Shown piece by piece: positions 56,955 to 64,000 of a stretch of 64,000 nt of DNA (its first letter is position 1; the number at the start of each line of letters is the position of its first letter). The stretch is from Ectocarpus siliculosus (taxonomy: Eukaryota; Sar; Phaeophyceae; Ectocarpales; Ectocarpaceae), in assembly GCA_000310025.1 (NCBI GenBank), contig FN648480.1, forward strand, positions 136,324-200,323. The letters run 5' to 3'. The translations under genes and the position numbers were made by a program. Under the pieces are notes generated by a model that saw only the letters and a program-made list of their open reading frames with translations, was not told where the DNA came from and did no database searches.

Positions 56955-59900
56955 ATGAGGCGTTTGTTACTGGTTGCTGCTTTGCAAAGCAGCACAGCAA
57001 ATGCCGCAGCCGTGTGGGCGGCGCACGGCCTGAGTCCCGCAGTAGCAGCAAGTCGAAAACCACCAGGGTCTGTGAACGCTGCTGCTGTCACTGGGCATCT
57101 CGTGCGGCCAACGTCAACCGAAGAGCCAACAGCAGGCTTGTCCCGGCCAACACGCGCGTGCCGTGGGCTCCGAGGTGGATGCAGTGGTCCCGCCAGTAGT
57201 GCCGCTGGTGTAACGAACGATGGGATGAAAGGGGAGCTGGTTCGAGAGAGTAGCAGCAGCAGCGGCAACGAAGCGGCTGGAGATGGAGCCGGCGGGATAG
57301 ACGAGGACTTGTACTCGCGGCAGCTGTACGTGATGGGCAAGACGGCCATGGCCAAGATGGGCAAAGCTGATGTGCTCATATCAGGCATGAGGTATGTTGT
57401 GTGCAATCTGATCAGTACAACAACAAAGGGAGAGACTGTGGCCGTTCGGCCATCCGGGTGTGCGCATGTATCCAGCCAGGGTTGTTGAACCTCCCCCCTT
57501 CCCTCTGCTAAACGTAGTATGTACGGTGTGTCTAGCAGGCAAGGAACAGCAGTAGCAGCAGTACCACCATGTCCACCAGAGAGATCTTACCAACAGTAAC
57601 CTTACACCAGCACTGCTGTTGACGCACGGAGCCATCTGGGCAGTAAGTAGCATGACGACACCTTTCAGTAGCAGCGACCGGTGTACTGTAGCAACCCATT
57701 CGAACGCTGCCGGGAGATTCAGCGCCGCCGGCCCGCTCGTAAAGCACCTGTATGTTCCCGCTGTGTAACTTTGAAAATGGGTCACGATGTCTCAACGGTT
57801 GAGCATAGGCTATGGCCATGCTGTTACCCTTCAGGATTTGTGTGGTGCCACCGGCTGAACCCAATATCTTACGCCGGAGTTGTTAATGTTTCAACAATTC
57901 GGGCCTCATTTCTTGTGGCGATGGTGCTCATGTAGCTGGCCGGGACGGTACACATTGAAGGGGAAGCCATCCACGTGTTCGATCTTTGTGCGCGCTTGTC
58001 GCCAAAGCTTCGCAGATTTCGTCTAACAGAGCCACACCAACCTCAGTAACTTCGAGTGATGAGCTGAAAAACCTCACAGACCCGTTGAACCGTAGAAGCT
58101 CAAGGTTGCCAGCCTGAACAGACATTTCGGCGGCAGTGTACTCTTGCGTAGAACAGCAGTTACGCAGTCTACAGTACTGAACTGAACAGCAGTACAGTCA
58201 GGCCCAACAGAAATCGTTCACCAGCACACGTGTGCGGAGAGAAATGAGCCGTGTGAAGATCAGCACATCCAACTTCCAGAGCTTGCAGGCTCCCATGGAG
58301 AATAACTGCCACAGCACACCCCTGGTTGTCTCATGTTTTCTTCTGCGCTTTTTCACCCTTGCCAACCCTTCGCCGCCACACACACGACACACCCTGCCAA
58401 TGACATGTTGGATGTTGCTCGGTGTAGCACATACCGGCCCCACCGCTTTCGACAACGTGTCCATAGAACATATCTATTTACCAGCAGGCAGAGTTGTGTT
58501 GTTCGCTTATCATTCCTCTGTTACTTCGAAGTACTCGCGTGTGATGAAAACCTAACAATCAGTTCGGCCGCCGTCGCGGAACGTCGAGCAAGCGTTAGAC
58601 TATATCATCTGCAAGCAATGCAAGCAGTCAGTCCTGTTGCAATACCCCCCCTCGCGCTACAAACACACGAACAGCGGCACGGCACTCGCTAAAACAAAAC
58701 GGCGTCGGCTCTACACAGTCACCCCGCCGCCTGCGAAGAACCAAGGCAGGATTCCCCCGGCTCCCCCGGCAGGGCAAAGAAAAACAAAAACTCCTCTCGC
58801 CCTCCCTTTCCTGCCCCTACCTCTTTTCCCATAAAAGCGGGCTTGGTGCTGAGGTGGCCAAGAACGTTGTCCTTGCCGGGGTGAGGTCGGTCACGCTTCA
58901 CGACGACCGACCGGCGACGCTGGAAGACCTGTCGTCACAGTTCTGTCTGGGGCCGGAGGCAGCGGAGAGGGGGGAAGGCAGGGCGAGGGCGAGCGTGGAC
59001 CACCTCAGGGAGCTCAACCCCTACGTTGACGTCCGGCTAGTGGAGGTGGGGAGGGTGGCGGGGGGGGGGTGTTTAGTAGTGGCAGCAGCGGCGGCAATAG
59101 TACACAGTTGCAAACCTACTGTAGCCAGCACCAGTCTTGATTCTCGCCTAGAATGCCTCTCAGGGGAAAACCAGATGGGCACTTGGACACGGGGGGGGGT
59201 CTGTCCATGGGAACCAACTACAATAGATATATGTGTTTTGCGCTTAGCACCAGCGTGCATCACTGTTTAGGGATTCAGTGTATAGGTTTAGGTAGCCTCG
59301 AAATATGCCCCAGGTAACCAGCCTGGTTTTGCTCGCATTCACTGTGAAGACTTCAACCCATCCCCTTCGACTGTGGTTGTACCTCCAACGGGTAGTCTTT
59401 CTGTACGTTCTATAAAACAATGCGAGGATGTCCGCGTCAACAGCACTGCCGCCGTTCTGCGCTTCTTCCTCACGTGGCACATGTCTTCTTTTCTGTGCAC
59501 CCGCCCCTCAAAAGGGTCCACTAACCGAGGAGGCGATCGAGGCGGGGGGTTACGCGGCTGTACTGCTAGTGGACGAGACTGTGGGTTTCCAGCTGCGGGC
59601 GAACGAGGCGTGTCGGAGGGCGGGGACGGCCTTTGTTTCGGCGTCCTCGCGGGGAGCGTTCGCGTCCCTGTTCTGTGACTTCGGGGACAGCTTCGTCGTG
59701 CAGGACACAGACGGCGAGGAGGCCCTGGTAAGGTTAGCACCTCCTATAGGAACACCTTAAAGGCATTGCGGGACATTCCGTAGGGGGTGTACCATGAAAC
59801 GGACAGAGAGACTACAGATCTTGGTGGATCCCTTGGCGAAGATGTGTGGTAGTGGTGAAAGCCTCGATACAGATCATCAGGGTCCTGGCTGCCCATGAAC

Positions 59901-62848
59901 GCCAGGAGGGCAATGAGGGAACCAAACACGAGCAGACCTGATGGTAGCTGGTCTCCGCCGGTACATAGTTGGCTGCCTTTGGTGTTGTACGTCCTTGGTC
60001 GCTCTCGCTCGGACTCTAAAGCGGGTCTGTCGCGCAGCCGTCTGCAACGATTCCCCTTCCGGCACAAGCGGTTGTCGCCTGATTCCCCTCACTGCGTACT
60101 CTGCTGTCTCTGCGTTGTGAGCAACAGATGTTAATCACTGCGGTATGCAAGCTGCCCTAGCTGATTGACTCCCGACTCCCCTTACCATTGTTCACTCGGT
60201 CTTCATTTTTGCGGCCGTTTCTGCACCCGTAGTTTTCGGGTAACCCCCCTCCGGCCTCGACCGCTACCCGACCCTTACCCTTTTACCCCCCCCCGTAATG
60301 TTGTTGTCGGGCCCCCCCCCCCCCCTGGTCTCACTCCGGTGAAGGCGTGTCTAGTGGGTGCTATCGTGAGAGAGGAGGAGGGAGAGGCGGGAGTGGGAGG
60401 GGGGCGGTGGGTCGTGGAAGCGGTGGACGGCGAAAGGCACGACTTCCAAACAGGGGACACGATCAGGTCGGTTTTCAACCCCCTCGCGTCCTTTCCCGCC
60501 CCGCACTCGGCCTTGTTTTCAGAGGTTTGGCATGTTCGGGAGGGGAATGGGGGGCAGATTTCCAAGCCAGGGGCCACGATAAGGTTGATCTGTGTAATGC
60601 TGTCGTGTGGTTTTGGAGGGGCGAACCAATGTTGCCTACCTTCTACCTGGAGGGAGTGTAAAACTCTATTGCGGAATGGAGCAGGAGAACAAACTAATAC
60701 ATACCTGTCCGATTTCGGGTCATGGGGTCTAGTTGGTACTTCGTGTCCTTCGGTGTCGTTTCGTGTTTTGGATCTGTTCTCATTGCGGTAAGTTGTCTGC
60801 GTCGCTGCCGATGATCTCCAGCTGTGGTGGTGCCAATGGTCTCGTCATGTTTTCCCTTACTTCGACGTCGGGCAGCGCGTCCCTCAGGAAAATCTAATTG
60901 TACTTCACTCCGATGCAGGGCAATGCTTGCCCAACGACCTCGTGTCTCTCAAGACCACTATAGGCCACGAACAACAACTGCCTACAGAGTAGTACAAATC
61001 GTTTCCTCCCGTTCACGATCGATCGCTGGAACGGTGCCCACAGGTTCGAAGACCTACGCGATGCGGAGGGAGCCCTCTTGGATACACCTACACAAGAATT
61101 TACCGTCAAGGTTAGTTTGTCGGTGCCGTGTCTGGGCGGGACGGACCCTCCGGGTGCATTCGCGTTGCAAGAGGTCATACGTTGGCGGGCGTTTTGCCGT
61201 GCGTTGTTTTGCGAATGCGTTTGAGGCCCTGTTCGTGGGCTATGATGAGTTGTCTGTTACTTTGGAGGTCCTTAGGGCTGTCGCGGTGCTCCGGGCCACA
61301 ACCGAAAACGTATCATTGTAGAGGGCACCGAGAATACCTTCGTCGCCTATGGGTGCTCTTGTCCCCTCATTCGCGGGGGGTTTTACTTCGTACATCGCGC
61401 TCCGAGGTGGTGTGCGTGGTTGTGTTGGGTACTGGCTCACCAATGAAGTCTCTGCAGTTTGGAAGAACCAAAAATGCTGATGGGGTGTATTTTGGTACGC
61501 AAGCGTGTGCGCGTGGCGTTTTGTCTTCCTGTCCGTCGATCCTTTGTCTGTGCGTATCATGTTTTTTTTGTTTGGCCATGTTTGATCGTCTGTGGGATTT
61601 CGACAACAAAGCACTTTTTCTTCTTCTGTTGGGTGCTTGCAAAACGGAGGTGTTGGGGTCACTCATATTGAACGTGCCTAACCCACGTGCTGTGCTGCTG
61701 TCTCTTTTCGTTCTCCCAACGTTAACCTTGAACTCGCGTACCGGATGTTTTCGGTCGCTCTCAACCTTTTGCATGCCTGATCCGTGGTGCGCTGCTGCCT
61801 CTTTTCCCTGGACCCTTATTCTTGCACTCGCGTCCATGTACCCTCTCCTCCTCCGACGGCACCGCACGCGACAGAACATCAACCCTAGAAAGTTTTCCAT
61901 GGAGGCAGGCGGTTGGGCGGCAGGGGAGACGCAGAGGAGGGCCTGCGGGGGACGAGCCGTCCAGGTACGAGGCAGTTGTTGGTGTGGGAAGAGCATGGGA
62001 GTTACTATAGATTTCTGTAACGGTTCGCGCTGGGGAGCATGGCAGTTACTATAGATGCCTGTAACAGTTTGGGCTGGGGAGCATGGCAGTTAAGATTGAT
62101 TTCTGAAGAGGTTTGCGCTGTCGTGGGAAAACGGAACCCGGGGAGTTGGTATTTACCTGGGAGGATTTTTTTATTGTGATAGGGGATCGTCCCCTGGTAT
62201 CCCCTGGGTAATACAACTTGGTTTCAGAGAAGGGTAGAACAGGACCTTTTCCGTTCCGTTGTACCTTCCAAACCTCTTGAGAATATGAGATTAAGCTGCC
62301 GTCGAGCTTGCTTCTGAAAGGATAGGATGCCCGTGTGGGGGAGAGCAACTTCCGCGACCCCCTTCGGTTCTTGCTCCTCGTCGTCGCCTTCGGCGAATTT
62401 TTTTGCGGTTGGTCGGTATTGGAGTGTCGCTCTTCACTGGCAGCGTCCACATGGATGGAAATGTTTTGGTGCTTACTGGCGAGATGCTGGCGACACGACA
62501 TGTCAAACTTCAGAGAGACCAGGAGTATAAGATTCTCAAAACAGCTTGCGAGTTTGTGTAAATAGGAAACCCGTGTGAGATTGTCTCATGCTTGGTGGTC
62601 GGTTCCTTTGGTGTGAAGGTCCTCAAAACCTTGGAGGTAGCCATGAATGAAGAAGAAGGGTGAAGGGGTTCTTCGGTTTTGCTCCACGCCACACAGGCCT
62701 TGAAGGGCATAGTCAAGCCGTCTGTTACAGCATCTATTCCTGGTTGGGCGATGAATTTTCGAGCCAATGTAAATCCTTCGGAGGCTCGTCTCTCAATGTC
62801 GCGCGCCGTTGGTTGCTGCCATTTGTGTATACCCATTTGCTGGCGTCT

Positions 62849-62883
<35 letters not shown>

Positions 62884-63249
62884 TTGTTGGTACAGTTGCT
62901 GTTGTTGTCGATTTTGTTATGGCTGCTGTTGTTTTTGTTCTTGGTCCCGTTCTAGGTGTTCGCCCCATTATAGCTCGTGGCCTTTCTCAACCCCAGCCCG
63001 TTGTCACGGCAAACACCCACCCACCCACCACCACCGTGCCGGCAGGCAGAACAACAAAATAGAACAGTTATTTTCATTTCTTGTCAGTTAACATCAAATG
63101 GACCCTTTCTTTTTTCATTTCTTTTGCATGATTTGTTTTGGTTATGTCAGGTGAAAAAGCCGTCCAAGGTCTCGTTCCTTCCTCTCCGGAAGGCGTTACG
63201 GCCAGGGCGGGTCGCAGAGCTCACTCTCCCCACGGACTTTGGCAAGCTG
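56955..63249 (+). CDS. UBA1: Ubiquitin-activating enzyme E1, 5' part (runs off the window)
   Basis: Six exons join in phase: 56955-57391, 58838-59045, 59515-59727, 60345-60466, 61044-61110 and 63151-63249, the last ending in a GCTG|GTGAGT donor, so the gene continues past 64000. E1 uses ATP to adenylate ubiquitin and passes it as a thioester to E2 enzymes. Seen here is the first, non-catalytic adenylation half: EDLYSRQLYVMG, DVLISGMSGLGAEVAKNVVL, VTLHDDRPATLEDLSSQF, ELNPYVDV, then FCDFGDSFVVQDTDGEE, the first catalytic-cysteine half-domain (TGDTIRFEDLRDAEG) and VKKPSKVSFLPLRKAL. The active-site cysteine domain lies beyond the window. From ATG 56955 there are ~114 residues before the E1 fold, opening MRRLLLVAALQSSTANAAAV, which could be a signal sequence; the ATG for Met91 is an alternative, cytosolic-type start. 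Confidence 0.9.
59060..59410. repeat. Diverged copy of the 47440-48185 family in an E1 intron
   Basis: Within the intron between exons 58838-59045 and 59515-59727, the parts CTTAGCACCAGCGTGCATCACTG (59245-59267) and CATCCCCTTCGACTGTGGTT..ACGGGTAGTCTTTCTGT (59360-59403) align with 48005-48028 and 48117-48168. The match is partial and old. Confidence 0.45.
61991..62122 (+). repeat. Three ~44-bp tandem units in an E1 intron
   Basis: Units beginning GAGCATGG at 61991, 62035 and 62079 share AGTTACTATAGAT.TCTGTAAC and GCGCTGGG. The third is diverged. They lie in the intron before exon 63151-63249. No function is visible. Confidence 0.8.
62848..62895 (+). repeat. GTTGCT hexanucleotide / GTT tract
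   Basis: About six GTTGCT units followed by GTT units lie in the last E1 intron of the window. Open frames through it encode only Cys, Val or Leu runs and are not genes. Confidence 0.85.
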
Positions 63250-63411
63250 GTGAGTTGAGTAACTGAATGGGGTCGAGAAGAGGGAAAGGTGGAGGACGGC
63301 GTGCAGGCAGCGTACATAGGACGAAAGAGTGTGTTCGACGGCCAGGAAATATTTTTTTGAAATACCTTTCGCTTCATGTCAGAAATCACCTACCCATTCG
63401 ACGTGATTGTT

Positions 63412-64000
63412 AGAGGGGGGGGTGTACTCATAGTCGTGCATGCCGTAGTCGTTAGACCATTGACCTCGCATCCCTACAAAGCCGGGACGGAGCACGCCGG
63501 GTTCTCACCTGACCAGACTCTCACATCACCAAGCACGAAGCGCCGTGAGGTATTCGGCGAGTCGCATGAAGGGTGCGCTGCATCCTGCTAAGGGTGTTCG
63601 GCATCTTGTGCTTACTTCCTTGCTTACGGATGACAGCTGCGTATGACTTAATTTATTTTCTGGTGCTTTCACTTCCAGAGACAATTGTAAGCTCTGTGTA
63701 ACTGCCTCGAGAGTGTTTGACCAATTTAACACAACGTGCGATCATCCCCTTTGCGCAGAGTGAGGGTTCTCCACCCCGCACAACATAATCTACTCGACCA
63801 CCATTCATGGTTACCGCCAAAAAATAAAACCAAAGGCAAAAAAAAAAAAAGCGGTAACCTGGTCGCCGAGCTCACGAAGTGAATCGGCTTGTTTTACAAC
63901 ATGCTGCCAAGCAACGAAAACCCAACCCCGTATGCAAATACCGAGGGGGGGGCTTGTTTTACAACGTCATTGCCGATCCACGAAAACCCAACCCCGATGG
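63412..64000. repeat. ~0.6-kb dispersed repeat, copy 2 (cut by window edge)
   Basis: This copy matches 18382-18990 almost base for base, from TGTACTCATAGTCGTGCATG onward, including the GGTTACC..GGTAACC pair around an A tract near 63806-63858 and two TTTTACAAC blocks near 63891 and 63957. It lies in an intron of the E1 gene in the same orientation relative to the gene as copy 1 has to larE. The second TTTTACAAC block is more diverged than in copy 1. Confidence 0.8.

Noticed and set aside
60515..60597. Possible extra E1 exon after TTTTCAG
   Set aside because: Its frame does not fit E1, and exons 60345-60466 and 61044-61110 join directly in phase with the expected protein.
61128..62054. 308-codon plus-strand open frame
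   Set aside because: It lies wholly in an E1 intron, has low complexity and no domain, and runs into the 44-bp tandem units.

Overview
The window is nuclear DNA of a eukaryote: every recognised gene but three is cut into short, GC-rich exons with GT..AG junctions, separated by long AT-richer introns, and repeats fill introns and intergenic space. I think it is a brown alga, most likely Ectocarpus or a close relative. The reasons are an intronless ankyrin-repeat gene of a type I remember from Ectocarpus (N-terminus MSA..AKRKRLE, late segment WRRRCWLVMLRSR), CAG/CTG triplet tracts, and a scaffold of contigs joined by a 100-N gap. The species call is inference from memory. Exon limits below were set by hand from splice sites and reading-phase continuity.

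Layout from left to right. 34-4819 (+) is a six-exon mitochondrial-carrier-like gene. 4820-9054 has no gene I can support and holds an assembly gap. 9055-9258 (-) is RPB10, the small subunit shared by RNA polymerases I, II and III. 10946-17024 (-) holds exons of one or two unrecognised genes; between them lies a dispersed repeat interrupted by the decayed 3' end of a Ty3/gypsy-type retroelement. 17411-28234 (+) is a six-exon LarE-type sulfur transferase whose 7.1-kb first intron contains a three-unit array of ~1.2-kb repeats, a ~0.6-kb dispersed repeat and a ~220-bp triplication. 28235-30100 holds direct and inverted repeats. 30101-31225 (-) is an intronless coiled-coil protein. 31645-34635 (-) is the 3' part of a gene with a C-terminal zinc ribbon. 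35358-36770 is the second copy of the dispersed repeat. 38340-43342 (+) is a DUF924 protein with a likely organelle-targeting first exon. 45784-47016 (-) is the ankyrin protein. 47440-49720 is another repeat block, including a 234-bp in-frame tandem duplication and an inverted-repeat element. 49861-55918 (+) is a CK1-family kinase of about 922 residues. 56955 to the right edge (+) is the 5' half of a ubiquitin-activating enzyme E1.

The genes do not form one pathway; this is a normal mosaic of housekeeping and lineage-specific genes. The points most worth following are the eukaryotic LarE homologue with three cysteines placed as in cluster-type LarE, the E1 with an N-terminal extension that could be a signal sequence, the CK1 kinase with a ~170-residue insert after its DYG motif, and the way repeats lie inside introns. 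I found no convincing new multi-gene system.
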